The notes under the pieces were generated by a model. That model saw only the letters and a program-made list of their open reading frames with translations, was not told the origin of the DNA and ran no database searches. A stretch of 64,000 bases of DNA from CAWAHD01 sp963781785 (lineage in GTDB: Bacteria; Planctomycetota; Planctomycetia; Isosphaerales; Isosphaeraceae): NCBI GenBank assembly GCA_963781785.1, contig CAWAHD010000004.1, forward strand, positions 248,001-312,000, read 5' to 3'. A program made the position numbers and the translations under genes. This document shows positions 51,578-61,353 of the stretch, piece after piece (position 1 is the stretch's first letter; each line of letters begins with the position of its first letter).

Positions 51578-52078
51578 TCAACGATCCGCGGTTCCCTTCG
51601 CCTGCCGCGTGCGACTGACTGTTGAACTCGCGCCGCTCGACAGGTGCTGCTGTTCACCGACCTGGTACGCTTCACGCGCCCACGCAGCAAACTCTTCGTC
51701 GAGCTCTTCGATCCGGTCGAGGCGGAACTGGTGGACGTGGTTCCGAGGTGAGATCGTGTCGATTCGTCGGAACCGGGGGTGCTCCAACCGGCGGGCCAGC
51801 ACGAAATGGCCGACCAGATACGTGCGCCGGACCGATACGGCCGCGAACGACATCCGAACCTGAAAGGCAATCCGCGTCTTCTCAGGTAGCACCGTGATCG
51901 GCCCGCATCCGCGCAATAGTACGACCAAAGCCTGGAAGATTTCCCGGGCCAGAGCGCTTTTGCCCTGGAAGTGCGAATCGAGGCTATAGCTGCCGCAGAA
52001 GTGGGATTGGTTGCGATTCGCGAAGCCACGCCCGCAAACGGGGCACTTCCAGAGTCGCTCATCGCTTTTTGATCGCAA
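51578..52078 (-). CDS. DUF5655 family protein with zinc ribbon
   Basis: The product is 166 residues. The N-terminal WKCPVCGRGFANRNQSHFCG is a treble-Cys/His zinc motif. The conserved body has CGPITVLPEKTRIAFQVRMS, then FVLARRLEHPRFRRIDTISP and HVHQFRLDRIEELDEEFAAW. This set defines the DUF5655 family, proposed to bind nucleic acid or small ligands; its role is unknown. The gene sits between two unrelated genes. Confidence 0.8.
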   Translation of the reverse strand: MRSKSDERLWKCPVCGRGFANRNQSHFCGSYSLDSHFQGKSALAREIFQALVVLLRGCGPITVLPEKTRIAFQVRMSFAAVSVRRTYLVGHFVLARRLEHPRFRRIDTISPRNHVHQFRLDRIEELDEEFAAWAREAYQVGEQQHLSSGASSTVSRTRQAKGTADR

Positions 52079-52115
52079 GATTTCGTCTCCTGAAGCGCGC
52101 CCAAGGGCCAGACCT

Positions 52116-52682
52116 CTACCCCGGGTTGCGCTCGTGTCCCGCCTCGGCTTTCTCCTGGGCGTAGGTTCGCTCGAAGTCCTCTTGAGCTGACCGGCCCAAT
52201 CGTTCGGCCATCGTGCGATAGGCCGCCCGCCGATAGTCCCACTCGCGCGAGCGGGGCACCTGCTCCAGCCAATCGAACAGGTGCACGCGGCAGAGGTCGT
52301 CGAAGTCGCGCTGCCCGAGATCGGTCTCCTCGCCGGTGATCCGGTCGACTATTGGATAGGGCTCAGCCAACTGGACAACCGCGCGGTCGAAGGACGCACG
52401 ATCCATCGCGCAGTTCAGGTAAGCGAGGCGCTCCGCCCGATCGCCGATCAGCGCACGGACCTCGTCGCGCCGATCCAGCGGCAAAGTGAAGCCCTGGAAT
52501 TTCTCGGTGCCGTAGATCGAGTGGAACATCCCCGCGCAGCAGACGTCCTCTGGGCAGCCCTGCGATTCCAGAAGCCGGTACACGGCGATCAGGTGTGCCA
52601 GGTAGGATTTGTGTGTGTGAGGGATCTGCTCGATGCCGATTCCCACCAGGTAGTTTGTTAACCGCTTGAAGTCCTTATCCAT
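52116..52682 (-). CDS. DUF6817-type HD-like protein
   Basis: The product is 188 residues from an ATG at 52682. Sequence: MDKDFKRLTNYLVGIGIEQI, then HKSYLAHLIAVYRLLESQGC, CAGMFHSIYGTEKFQGFTLP and RVHLFDWLEQVPRSREWDYR. His and Asp spacing (HTHKS, AHL, FHSIYG) is suggestive of HD-domain metal hydrolases, and I recall the family as DUF6817. Substrate unknown. A longer reading frame to 53615 on this strand is the shadow of the + strand genes. Confidence 0.7.
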   Translation of the reverse strand: MDKDFKRLTNYLVGIGIEQIPHTHKSYLAHLIAVYRLLESQGCPEDVCCAGMFHSIYGTEKFQGFTLPLDRRDEVRALIGDRAERLAYLNCAMDRASFDRAVVQLAEPYPIVDRITGEETDLGQRDFDDLCRVHLFDWLEQVPRSREWDYRRAAYRTMAERLGRSAQEDFERTYAQEKAEAGHERNPG

Positions 52683-52862
52683 CGTTGCAACCTTGCTCGA
52701 AAGGGGACCTTTGGTCGGGTGGAACGGGCCACAGGTCGAGCGCCACGGAGACCTCCTGGCGGCCCTCCATCCCCAGAGCGTATCATAATACGCCGCCAGG
52801 ACTTTCCTGGCTATAAATCGGAGATTCCCTGCCGTACTTCTGCAAGACCAGGAACACCCCAA

Positions 52863-53339
52863 ATGGCTCCATTGCACTTCAAGGCCGACCGTGTCGGCAA
52901 CATCGTCATGGGCATCTTTGCCGTGCTTGTCGGCGGGGTCGGCCTCCCGCTGGCCATGTACGCGACGGGGAAGATCTCGTCGATCCAGTGGATGATCGGG
53001 GCCGGCGTGCTCGGCGCGGTCCTCGCCGGCGTCTGGGCCTATATGCAGCACAAGAACCTCAGCATCGAATGGCTCGAGCTCGGTGACGATGAGATCGCCA
53101 TCGGAACGCAGAAACAGTCCTACGGATTCCGCTGGGATGCCATCACGAAGGTCGTCCAGAATTACAGTCCGAAGGAGGAGTGGTTCATCTACACGAATCA
53201 GCCGACGCCGGCCTTCCGGTTCTCCCCCGAGTCTCTGGCACACGCCGACATCAAGAAGATGAGAGCGTTCATCAAGGAAAAAACCGGGTACGAAAGCCAG
53301 ACCGATCCCAACTACGCCGCGAAAGCCTATAAAGCGTGA
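52863..53339 (+). CDS. membrane protein with PH-like domain
   Basis: The product is 158 residues. Two membrane helices come first (residues about 10-32 and 38-62: IVMGIFAVLVGGVGLPLAMY and MIGAGVLGAVLAGVWAYM). A soluble part of beta strands follows (IEWLELGDDEIAIGTQKQSY, then WDAITKVVQNY), resembling the PH-like bPH2 domains, with a charged tail. A function in membrane sensing is possible. The ATG at 52863 gives the best start; the extension to 52719 is poor. Confidence 0.65.
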   Translation: MAPLHFKADRVGNIVMGIFAVLVGGVGLPLAMYATGKISSIQWMIGAGVLGAVLAGVWAYMQHKNLSIEWLELGDDEIAIGTQKQSYGFRWDAITKVVQNYSPKEEWFIYTNQPTPAFRFSPESLAHADIKKMRAFIKEKTGYESQTDPNYAAKAYKA

Positions 53340-53418
53340 TTTCGGAAAAGAGTTGTATGCGAATGCTGAGTCCGTGCAGTACTTAATAGAGAGGGGGCAT
53401 TGATCGGGGAGGGCACGA

Positions 53419-55264
53419 ATGAGAAGGCTGAGGGGCGCGGGGCTGTTCCGGGAGCTCGAGCGGCTGATCGATCCCGGCACCGTCGCGGGGCTGACCGAAA
53501 GCGAGCTGGTGGCTCGATTCGTCGACCGGCGGGATCCGGTTGCCTTCGAGGCGATCGTGTCGCGACACGGCCCGATGGTCCTGTCCCTTTGCCGGGTGAT
53601 GCTCGCCGACGCCAACGACGTGGATGACGCGTTTCAGGCGACGTTTGCGATCTTGATCGAGAAGGCAAGGCGTCTGCGGCGGCCCGAGCGGCTGGGTCCG
53701 TGGCTTCATGGCGTCGCTTTTCGGGTGGCACACCGGGCCCGCACGCGCCGGCGGGGGTGGTCAATCCCCGACGATCTGGAGAGCCGATCGAGCGAGGATG
53801 TGCTGGAGCAGCAGGAACAGCTCGCGGCGCTTCATGACGAGATCGAGCGGCTGCCGGAGAAATACCGGCTGCCGGTCGTGCTTTGCTGTCTCGAGGAGCA
53901 GAGCGGCGAAGAAGCGGCGCGGCGGCTCGGGTGGCCGGTCGGAACGGTTCACGGTCGGCTGTCGCGCGCCCGGGACATGCTTCGCGATCGCTTGAGCCGG
54001 CACAAGCACCTGGCCCCCTCGAGTGTCGCATTCGGCTTACATTTACTTGACGCGCCCAGAGCCGTGGTGCCGGAAGACCTGCTGCTGGCCACGCTCAAAC
54101 TCCTCAGGGGAACCCTTCCGCATCGTCTCCAGTCTCTGGTTGCAGGAGTTCTTTCCGCCATGTTATTCGAGAAGACGACAACACTCGGCATGGTCAGTAT
54201 CGCCACGCTCAGCGTGGTTTCCACGATGACCTTTCTGGTGGCGTTCCAGCCGCCGTCAGCAGGGCTGGGCGCGCAAGTGGCGCCGACCTCGAGCCGAACG
54301 AGCAAGTCGAGCCTCGCGCAGGCTGACACAAAGAAGGCTGATATCAAATCAGCTCGTCGAACGCGCCCGGACCTGGCCAGGAACGAGCCGCCCGCCCAGC
54401 AGAAAGCGGACGAGGAAAGCGTCGTACAAAGCGCGGCGAGGCTGCAAGGTGAGCTCGAGCTGCTCGAGCTCGAGAGCACAATCTACCGGGACGCCATCAA
54501 GTCGACCAAGGATTTTATCGTCGGCGCCGATGTCGAGAAGCTCGAGAGCGAGATGAACGATCCGGCATCCAACCCGAGCACGAAGAAATCGGCAGAAGTT
54601 TCGCTGTCCAACGTGCGAAGCTCCGCCGCCAGTATTGAAAAGCTGAAGAAGGAGTATCTGCACACGCGAGAGCAGATCGCGACCGTGAAGTCCAAGATCG
54701 CACGGGAAGCCGGACAGGGGAGACTTCCTGGCCGGGACGTGACCCGCGATTCGGGACCGGCGCAATCTCACGAAGAGACTGTTGCGCATGTTGTGGGACA
54801 GATGCGAGGCGAGCTCGATCTGCTCGAGCTCGAGAACGAGTACTTTCGAGCCGCAATCAAGCAGTCGATGTCTCGAATCGACGCCTGGTCCGAGCGCGGC
54901 TCTCTGAACGAAAGCGCAATGAGTCCGGAAGCGAGGGAAAAGGTGGAGAGGAATCGTAATGAACTCTTGAAGAGGGAAGCCGAAAAACTCGCGAGGATGA
55001 AGGATCGCTACGTCAAGACGCGAGAGCGGATTGCCTTGCTGAAATCCAAGATCGCGCGAATCGGGATCAACGAACTCGCTCGACGAGGACGAGACTGGAG
55101 ACTCAAGGTCTGCGATTGAGCGTCGCCTGGAACAGCTCGAGACAAAGGTCGACGAGCTCTCGGCCGGTTCGTCCCAATCGAGGGGCGGCGGGGCGCCAGG
55201 GCCAATCCGCGCGCCCGTGCAACGCAGAAGGCTCGACCGGGGCGGCGGGCTGATTCGCCCCTGA
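53419..55264 (+). CDS. ECF sigma factor with membrane helix and duplicated coiled-coil tail (frameshift near 55080)
   Basis: Residues 1-200 form a sigma-70 family extracytoplasmic-function sigma factor: region 2 (FEAIVSRHGPMVLSLCRVML, then DDAFQATFAILIEKARRLRR) and region 4 (LPEKYRLPVVLCCLEEQSGE with WPVGTVHGRLSRARDML). After it comes a membrane helix (about 247-275) and then two tandem copies of a coiled segment of about 100 residues: QGELELLELESTIYRDAIKS (about 342-361), ending YLHTREQIATVKSKIAREAG, and RGELDLLELENEYFRAAIKQ, ending YVKTRERIALLKSKIARIG. The frame stops at 55119, but near 55080 another frame continues with SAIERRLEQLETKVDELSAG and stops at 55264. Regulation by a linked anti-sigma factor is not seen; the tail may serve that purpose. 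Confidence 0.82.
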
Positions 55265-55279
55265 GCGCGACGCTTGCCA

Positions 55280-55980
55280 TCACTCGCCGGCGTCTTTGCG
55301 CTCGCTGGACCAAGCGCGGACGACCTCGGCGATTTCGGCGACCTCAGCCATGGCCCCGGCGCCGAAGTCGCCGCAGGCCAGGCGCTTGGCCTGGGGCGGC
55401 ACCAGAACGATGCCGGGGAGGAGCCGGGCGAAGATCGCCGGAGCTTGGTCGAGGTCAAAGCCGGCCGGGACGGGAACGGCCGAGTGGTCTTCCAGCAGAA
55501 GCCGCAAGTGCCGCAGCGTGACCGGGCTCTCCCACATCAAGGTATTCATGGCCGGTGCCAGGATGACCGGTCTGGAAAAGTCCCAGGCGCGAACGAGACA
55601 CGTCAGCAAGTTGTCGGAGACGCCCAGTGCGAACTTGGCGAGTGTGTTGGCATCGAGGGGAGCGACGATCAAGAGGTCGGCCCACTTGCGCAGCTCGATG
55701 TGCAGGACCGGATCGTCGCGCTGGTGGCGGTTTCCGGGCCATTCATCTTGATCGACCAGAAGCGGGCCGCGGGGGACCGATGCGACGTCCGGCTCAGGCG
55801 CCGGGCCGCTTGCTCGGGCGGTGCCTCGGCCGGCCGCAGCTCGGAAGGGTCGAAGAAGTACAACGCAGGGCGCGTGGCCACGACGCGCACGTCGTGCCCC
55901 GACGCGGTGAAATCACGGTAGAGCGCCGGCGCCCGGATGGCGGCGACCGAGCCGGTCACGCCCAGGATGAGCCGCGCCAT
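55280..55980 (-). CDS. coaC: phosphopantothenoylcysteine decarboxylase-type flavoprotein (frameshift near 55806)
   Basis: This FMN protein decarboxylates 4'-phosphopantothenoylcysteine in coenzyme A synthesis. The N-terminal half, MARLILGVTGSVAAIRAPAL, binds FMN. The frame breaks near 55806; the true reading goes on as EPDVASVPRGPLLVDQDEWP, then LHIELRKWADLLIVAPLDAN, TLAKFALGVSDNLLTCLVRA and the motif ILAPAMNTLMWESPVT that lines the substrate site. About 233 residues, so only the decarboxylase half (CoaC), not the fused CoaBC. It follows a 79-residue gene on the same strand by 46 bases. Confidence 0.85.
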
Positions 55981-56026
55981 GGGAAGAACCCGGGTTAAAG
56001 CGAGGAGGCTTCTTGACGGCGAGTCG

Positions 56027-56266
56027 TCAATGGCGCTCGATGGTGAGCGATTCCATTGTCTCGTTGATGGCCTGGGTCAGGTTGTTCAGGAGAGTGCGCC
56101 TGAGCTGTTGAGTCTGGCGTGGCGGCAGCAGCATCCGTTCCTGGGCGCGCTGTGCCAGCGCTGTCGCGATCACCTTGAGATCGGATCCGATGAGTCCGGT
56201 CAGGTCCTCGAAGGCGTCGGGAAGCTGTAGAGTTTGTAATGTGTCATCTCGTGTTCGAGTCGACAT
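56027..56266 (-). CDS. small helical protein upstream of coaC
   Basis: The product is 79 residues with an unusually good ribosome-binding site, AAGGAGGG, eight or nine bases before the ATG. The sequence MSTRTRDDTLQTLQLPDAFE, then DLKVIATALAQRAQERMLLP and LLNNLTQAINETMESLTIER, is all helical and soluble. No family is recognised. Its position suggests one transcript with coaC. Confidence 0.6.
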   Translation of the reverse strand: MSTRTRDDTLQTLQLPDAFEDLTGLIGSDLKVIATALAQRAQERMLLPPRQTQQLRRTLLNNLTQAINETMESLTIERH

Positions 56267-56433
56267 AAGAAAAACCCTCCTTGGCCAAGGGTAAGGCGGA
56301 ATGACCGATCCGTTCCGGGCAATGCGTGAGAAGCTAACCCGGTTTCCAACCCTCAGTCAAGTCGTTATCACGAATTTATCATACGACCCCTGTCAAGGGA
56401 TGGGCTCTAACGGCGCTCCAGCGGGTCGTGATT

Positions 56434-57246
56434 TCAGAACCATGCTGGTTCGGCGGCGCGGGCTTTGGGGCCGAGCGCATTGTGAATCAGCTCGACCAGG
56501 CGCGGGCCGTCCAGGAGCTCGATGGGGTTCTCAGCGGCGAACTTCTCGGCGGACAGCGAGAAGGTGCTGGTGGTGACGAAGTAACCCTTGTGGCACTTCG
56601 TGTGGTGAATCGTGCCCAGGAATTTCTGGAGCGCGGGCGAGCCGACGACCGTTTGCTTGTGATACTTGCACTGGACGACGGCCCGCAGGCCGTCCTTGCG
56701 GCACAGCCGCAGGTCGGCCCCTTCGTCTCCGGAGCCGCCGACGCGCTCGACCTCGAAATCCAGCATCTCGAACAGCTCGGCGACGAACTCCTCGAACGAC
56801 TCGGCCGTGAGCGACGCGAGCTGAGCCAGCTTGAGATCGGCCCGGCGCGCCAGGCGAATCCGCTGGTCGACCTGTTCGCGAGCGTCGCGGATCGCCTCGC
56901 GCAGATCGCGGATCTCCGTTTCCGAGCGGCTGCCCTCGGCGCCGCCGGTTCGCTCTTGATACCGATCGATCTTGAAGAGCGCGTTATCGATCGTGTTGTC
57001 GAGCCGCGACCGTTCGGCACGCGTCAACTGGTTGTGATAGCGTCGGAACACGGCGTACTGGAGGTGCTCGATGGCGCCAGCGAGCTCTTCCGGACTTGTG
57101 ATTGCCGGCGCGTCTTCCTGATAGGGAACGACCGTGAAGAGCTGGCCCTGGCGCAGGGCCGGGGCCGCGCCGCTCTGGGCTGCAGCGGCGTGCGACTTGA
57201 TCCAGTCGAGAACCATGGCGGCGCATTCTGGTCCCAGGCAGTCCAT
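56434..57246 (-). CDS. Mrr-like restriction endonuclease
   Basis: The product is 270 residues. The N-terminal part (1-140) is helical, with a charged coiled segment. The C-terminal Mrr_cat fold has FEEFVAELFEMLDFEVERVG, then SGDEGADLRLCRKDGLRAVV and QCKYHKQTVVGSPALQ, the Asp..Gln-x-Lys core of this PD-(D/E)XK nuclease group. GYFVTTSTFSLSAEKFAAEN and ELLDGPRLVELI follow. Mrr enzymes cut modified foreign DNA and respond to stress; no methylase or partner is adjacent, so it may be solitary or have a housekeeping role. Confidence 0.8.
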   Translation of the reverse strand: MDCLGPECAAMVLDWIKSHAAAAQSGAAPALRQGQLFTVVPYQEDAPAITSPEELAGAIEHLQYAVFRRYHNQLTRAERSRLDNTIDNALFKIDRYQERTGGAEGSRSETEIRDLREAIRDAREQVDQRIRLARRADLKLAQLASLTAESFEEFVAELFEMLDFEVERVGGSGDEGADLRLCRKDGLRAVVQCKYHKQTVVGSPALQKFLGTIHHTKCHKGYFVTTSTFSLSAEKFAAENPIELLDGPRLVELIHNALGPKARAAEPAWF

Positions 57247-57436
57247 CAGGGTCGCTCTCCCTGGAAAACGTCCTTGAAATCAACCTGCTAAAGCATGCCC
57301 GGGCGAGATTGTTTCCACAACCCGGATCCGGGTGAGCAGGCGAGATTCCTTCGGTACGTTGACACGTCGAGGGTGGCCCGATCAAAATCGGCGCTGATTG
57401 ATCGCTCACATCCATTGCGGAGGAGGAGCCAGTGCC

Positions 57437-58201
57437 ATGGGGCAGTTTGCCGTGATTCTGCCGGCCGCTGGCCGATCGTCGCGGTTTGGCGACCCCAAAG
57501 AGAAGAAGATCTACGCCGATCTCTGCGGGCGGGCGGTCTGGCTGCGGGCGGTATGGCCGTTCATCAATCGCGACGATGTCGCCCAGATCATCATCGCAAT
57601 CGCGGCCGAGGATCGCGAGGTCTTCGAGCGCCGCTACCACTCCACCGCCGCCGTCATGAACATCACCGTGATCGAGGGGGGGCCGGAGCGGTCCGAGACG
57701 GTGGCCCGAGCGCTCGAGCGGGTCGACCCCAAGTGCGACCACATCGCCGTTCACGACGCGGCGCGGCCGTGCCTGAGCAAGGAACTGGTCGACGCGGTTT
57801 TCGCGGCGGCCGTCATGCACGGCGCCGCTCTGCTGGCGGTGCCCGTTTCCGATACGATCAAACGAGCCGGCGAAGATCACCTGACGAGTGCCACGATTCC
57901 GCGCGACGGCCTGTATCTGGCCCAGACTCCGCAGGTATTCGAGCGCACGCTGCTCTGCAAGGCGTATGCCGAGCGGTCGCGGGTGGAAGGGCTAGTGACC
58001 GACGACTGTCAGCTCGTCGAAGCCCTGGGGCACCCGTGCGCTCTGGTCGAGAGCACGGCGCTCAACATCAAGATCACCACCTTGGCCGACCTCAAGCTCG
58101 CCGAGGCGATTCTTCCGCTTCTGGAAAAGCCCACGTGTCGACCGCCTGCCCATCCGTACGCCGACGAACCAGCGATGTGGGACGATCGGGACCGACCCTA
58201 G
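57437..58201 (+). CDS. ispD: 2-C-methyl-D-erythritol 4-phosphate cytidylyltransferase
   Basis: Transfers CMP to methylerythritol 4-phosphate in the non-mevalonate isoprenoid pathway. The nucleotide loop ILPAAGRSSRFGDPKEKKIY (residues 6-25), IAVHDAARPCLSKELVDAVF and TPQVFERTLLCKAYAE followed by VTDDCQLVEALGHPCALVES are as in the family. The length is 254, slightly long at the C-terminus. The ATG at 57437 has GGAGGAG upstream. The gene stands alone; ispF is not adjacent. Confidence 0.92.
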   Translation: MGQFAVILPAAGRSSRFGDPKEKKIYADLCGRAVWLRAVWPFINRDDVAQIIIAIAAEDREVFERRYHSTAAVMNITVIEGGPERSETVARALERVDPKCDHIAVHDAARPCLSKELVDAVFAAAVMHGAALLAVPVSDTIKRAGEDHLTSATIPRDGLYLAQTPQVFERTLLCKAYAERSRVEGLVTDDCQLVEALGHPCALVESTALNIKITTLADLKLAEAILPLLEKPTCRPPAHPYADEPAMWDDRDRP

Positions 58202-58240
58202 TCAGTTGTCGGATTTCGCGTTTCGGGTTGTTTCCCGTTT

Positions 58241-58266
58241 CATCCATCATCCATCATCCATCATCC
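58241..58266. repeat. CATCCAT-type short tandem repeat
   Basis: CATCCAT then three more CATC(C/A) units between ispD and the convergent SGNH gene. Related ATCCTTC repeats occur at 61035-61122. Confidence 0.7.
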
Positions 58267-58999
58267 TTATTTTTTGAGCGGCTCATCCAGCATCGACCAC
58301 AAGCTTGGCTCCATCGCGTCGGCCCATTTGCGGTATCCCTGGCTGGTCAGATGAATGTAGTCCGGCATGATCTCGCGCGAGATCGTGCCATCTTCGTTCA
58401 GGAACACGGCGCCGATGTCGAGGAATCGTACGTGGGACCCGTCGTCGAGCTTGGCGATCTTTTCGTTGACCGCCTTCAAAGCTTCGCGTTTGGCGGTGGG
58501 CTGCGGGTCGCGGGGGAAAATGCCGAGCAGCAGGATCTGGGTTGTGGGCAGCCGCTTGCGCAGCTCTGTGACGATCGCAGTGATCCCCTGGGCGATCTCG
58601 TCGGGTGTGTTCGCATCGGCATTGTTCGTGCCGATCAAGAGCACGGTCACCTTGGGTGCGATGCCGTCGACCTCGCCGTTCTGGATCCGCCAGAGGACGT
58701 GCTCGGTGCGGTCGCCGCCGATGCCGAAGTTGGCGGCCTTACGGGGTGCATAATGGCGGCGCCAGATCTCGTTGTCGTTCCAGCCCTGCGTGATCGAGTC
58801 GCCCAGGAAAAGCAGGTCGATCTTGCCCTCTTTGGCCCGGTTTTGGAGTTCCTTGTGCCTGGCCAGCCAGGCGCCTGGCCGGGGCTTGGGAACGACGGTT
58901 GCGGGACCCTGCGCAGGCCGCCACGCCGGCTGCGAGCAGGCCGAGCACGGCGGCCAGGCGGAATGCGGCACGTCTCGATTCTCGGTGAGTGGTCAACAT
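58267..58999 (-). CDS. SGNH/GDSL hydrolase, exported (frameshift near 58912)
   Basis: An esterase-like enzyme of the SGNH fold. Start at 58999: MLTTHRESRRAAFRLAAVLG with GLLAAGVAACAG, a lipoprotein-like or cleavable signal peptide. The frame breaks near 58912, after which the mature part has DLLFLGDSITQGWNDNEIWR (nucleophile Ser), NFGIGGDRTEH (Gly), VLLIGTNNADANTPDEIAQG (Asn) and MPDYIHLTSQGYRKWADAME (Asp..His), so the full catalytic set is present. Such proteins in planctomycetes resemble acetylhydrolases acting on sugars. Converges with ispD. Confidence 0.83.
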
Positions 59000-59140
59000 G
59001 AGAGGCTTCCCACGGAGGATTTTGATGGCGGGGAAGGAAGGATGGCCGACCCTCGAAGACGTCAATGTACAGGACGCACGCCGACCGATCCAGCCGGTCG
59101 TGATGGACGTGATCACTGTGCGACCGCACTCGGCGCCCGG

Positions 59141-61009
59141 TCAGGTTGCGTTGGCAGCGATCACCGCGAGAATCTCTGCTCCAAAATTGAGGCGCTTCTG
59201 TTCGCCGATGCCCCAGATATTCACCAGGTCTTCCGGGGTGGACGGGCGGCGCACGCAGAGCTCGTCGAGCGTGCGGTCCCAGAAGAGCGCATAGGGCGGG
59301 ATTCCCAGCTCCCGGGCTTTGCGGTACCGCCAGTCGCGCAGCGCCTGCCGCAGCCCGGCATGTTCTTCGGACGTTGTAATCGTCACAGGGGCTGGGCGCA
59401 CCTGGGCATCGCGGCGAGATCTCGTCCTGGGGGCGGGCTCCCAGGACCCCAATTGCGCCTGGGCACGATTGTGCATGACCTGGCGGCCGGCCTCGGTGAT
59501 GGCCAGGACCGGATAGCGTAATCCGTCCTGGCGGAGGTATCCCTGACGAACCAGCGCCTGGATGAGCGCCTGAACCTGCCGCTTGGTCATCGAGCGGAGG
59601 CGGCCGTAAGTCGGCAGTTGCTCATGTTGGTATCGCCGGATCTGGGCCGTGTCGCTGCCGGTGACCAGGTCGGCAAGCTGGCTGCCGCCGAACCGGCCAC
59701 CCAGGCGTGCGGCCCCCGACAGCAGGATGCGGACGATTTCCTGGGTCTTGCCGTCGACCAAAGCCGCTTCCGGGGTCTGGCAATTATCGCAATGACCACA
59801 GCCCTGTGGCAGGGTCTCGGCGTCACCAAAGTAATCCATGATCGCCTGCTGCCGGCAGCCGGCCCCGTAGGCATAGCGCCGCATGAGGTCCAACTGGTCC
59901 TGCCGGTGCCTTTCCCACTCATCACGCTGTTCCGGCGGCACCGACTCGACGGACTTCTGATTGAAGAATTCATGGATGGCGACATCTCCGGGACCATAGA
60001 GCAAGAGGCATGTGGCGGCCAGCCCGTCCCGGCCGGCGCGGCCAGCCTCTTGATAATAGGCCTCCACGGTTCCCGGCATCTGGGCGTGGATGACCGCGCG
60101 TACATCCGGCCGGTCCACGCCCATGCCGAAGGCATTGGTGCCCACGATGGCGACTCGCGCGTCGTCTCGAAAATGGGCGTGAGCCGTTTCGCGAACATCC
60201 GCATCCAGGCCCGCATGATAGGCATAAGCGGGGCGTCCCTCGCGCCGGAGTTCTTCGGTCAGCTCATCGACCCGCTTCCGGGAAGAGCAATAGACGATGG
60301 ACGCGCCTTCGACGTCTGTCTCCTCCAGGATGTTTGCCGTGCGCCGGCGTTCGTTGCCTTCCATCACCGCCCGGAACGAAAGATTCGGCCGATAGAATCC
60401 GTGGACCCGCACCAGCGGCCGGCGCAGCTTCAGATTGGCAATGATCTCTTGCTGAACTCGCGGCGTCGCCGTGGCCGTGAATGCCGCGACCGGGATGTCG
60501 AAGACCTCCTTGAGCCGGCCCAGGCTCCCGTATTCGGGCCGGAAATCGTGCCCCCAGTGCGAAATGCAGTGGGCTTCATCAATCACCACATAATCCGGCC
60601 GGCTGGCGGCCAGCGTGGTGATGAACCCCTCATCGGAAAACCGTTCCGGCGCGACGTACAGGAAACGCAGGCGCTTGGCCTCCCAGTGAGCCAGCGCCTG
60701 GTAGCGCTCGCGAGCGGAGACATGGCTGTGCAATCCGGCCGCCCCGATGCCGGCCAGCTCCAATTTCTTGACCTGGTCGTTCATCAAGCTGATCAAGGGA
60801 GACACGACCAGGCACCGTTTTTCGCTCTCCACGGCGGGGAACTGGTAGCACAGGGATTTGCCGCTCCCAGTCGCCATGACCCCGAGCAGATCGCGGCCCG
60901 ATCGCAGCGCATCGATCAATTCTTCCTGCCCGGGCCGAAACGCGTCGTGGCCGAAGACTGACTTGAGAAGCGCCGTCGTCGTTGGTCCTTCGTCGTGGTT
61001 CATCAACAT
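59141..61009 (-). CDS. recQ: ATP-dependent DNA helicase RecQ
   Basis: A 3'-5' helicase in recombination repair. Start at 61009 (ATG after GGGAGGA). Motif 0/I: FGHDAFRPGQEELIDALRSG and MATGSGKSLCYQFPAVE; motif II: VVIDEAHCISHWGHDFRPEY; later IVGTNAFGMGVDRPDVRAVI and QEAGRAGRDGLAATC. The zinc-binding RQC part has YGAGCRQQAIMDYFGDAETL and PQGCGHCDNCQTPE. At the C-terminus an HRDC domain has RDWRYRKARELGIPPYALFW and EDLVNIWGIGEQKRLNFG. About 622 residues, complete by sequence. Confidence 0.95.
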   Translation of the reverse strand: MLMNHDEGPTTTALLKSVFGHDAFRPGQEELIDALRSGRDLLGVMATGSGKSLCYQFPAVESEKRCLVVSPLISLMNDQVKKLELAGIGAAGLHSHVSARERYQALAHWEAKRLRFLYVAPERFSDEGFITTLAASRPDYVVIDEAHCISHWGHDFRPEYGSLGRLKEVFDIPVAAFTATATPRVQQEIIANLKLRRPLVRVHGFYRPNLSFRAVMEGNERRRTANILEETDVEGASIVYCSSRKRVDELTEELRREGRPAYAYHAGLDADVRETAHAHFRDDARVAIVGTNAFGMGVDRPDVRAVIHAQMPGTVEAYYQEAGRAGRDGLAATCLLLYGPGDVAIHEFFNQKSVESVPPEQRDEWERHRQDQLDLMRRYAYGAGCRQQAIMDYFGDAETLPQGCGHCDNCQTPEAALVDGKTQEIVRILLSGAARLGGRFGGSQLADLVTGSDTAQIRRYQHEQLPTYGRLRSMTKRQVQALIQALVRQGYLRQDGLRYPVLAITEAGRQVMHNRAQAQLGSWEPAPRTRSRRDAQVRPAPVTITTSEEHAGLRQALRDWRYRKARELGIPPYALFWDRTLDELCVRRPSTPEDLVNIWGIGEQKRLNFGAEILAVIAANAT

Positions 61010-61034
61010 TGATCCTCCCAAGAGCACCATCATA

Positions 61035-61122
61035 AAGGATGAAGGATGAAGGATGAATCAGGATTTCTCCGCCATCGGTCGCCTTTCCGCGTTCATCCTT
61101 CATCCTTCATCCTTCATCCTTT
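61035..61122. repeat. inverted ATCCTTC short tandem repeats upstream of recQ
   Basis: AAGGATGAAGGATGAAGGAT and a last GAA (61035-61057) face TTCATCCTTCATCCTTCATC extended to 61122, separated by about 34 bases. Together they can form a long hairpin. The rest of the region 61010-61353 holds no gene. Confidence 0.85.
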
Positions 61123-61353
61123 CTTACTGGCCTCTGGCGATAGCCTCTCCGTTTGCTTAAACTTGCTGCTTCGACGCGTGGAACGAGTCCGCGGTAGACG
61201 AGTGCCCGACCGCCAAAAACAAGCCGGCGTCGTGGGGCGGCTGGACGATCGATGCGCGTCTCAATGCGGGCTGCCGATTTGTCGAACCGGTCCAATGTCT
61301 TTGACATGGGTTTCCCTGCTCCACCTTGGGCGAAATTCGAGGAGTGACGAGCC

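Noticed and set aside
52116..53615. 499-codon - strand frame as one protein
   Set aside because: Only its last 188 codons (from 52682) look like a protein; the front part is antisense to the PH-like and sigma factor genes.
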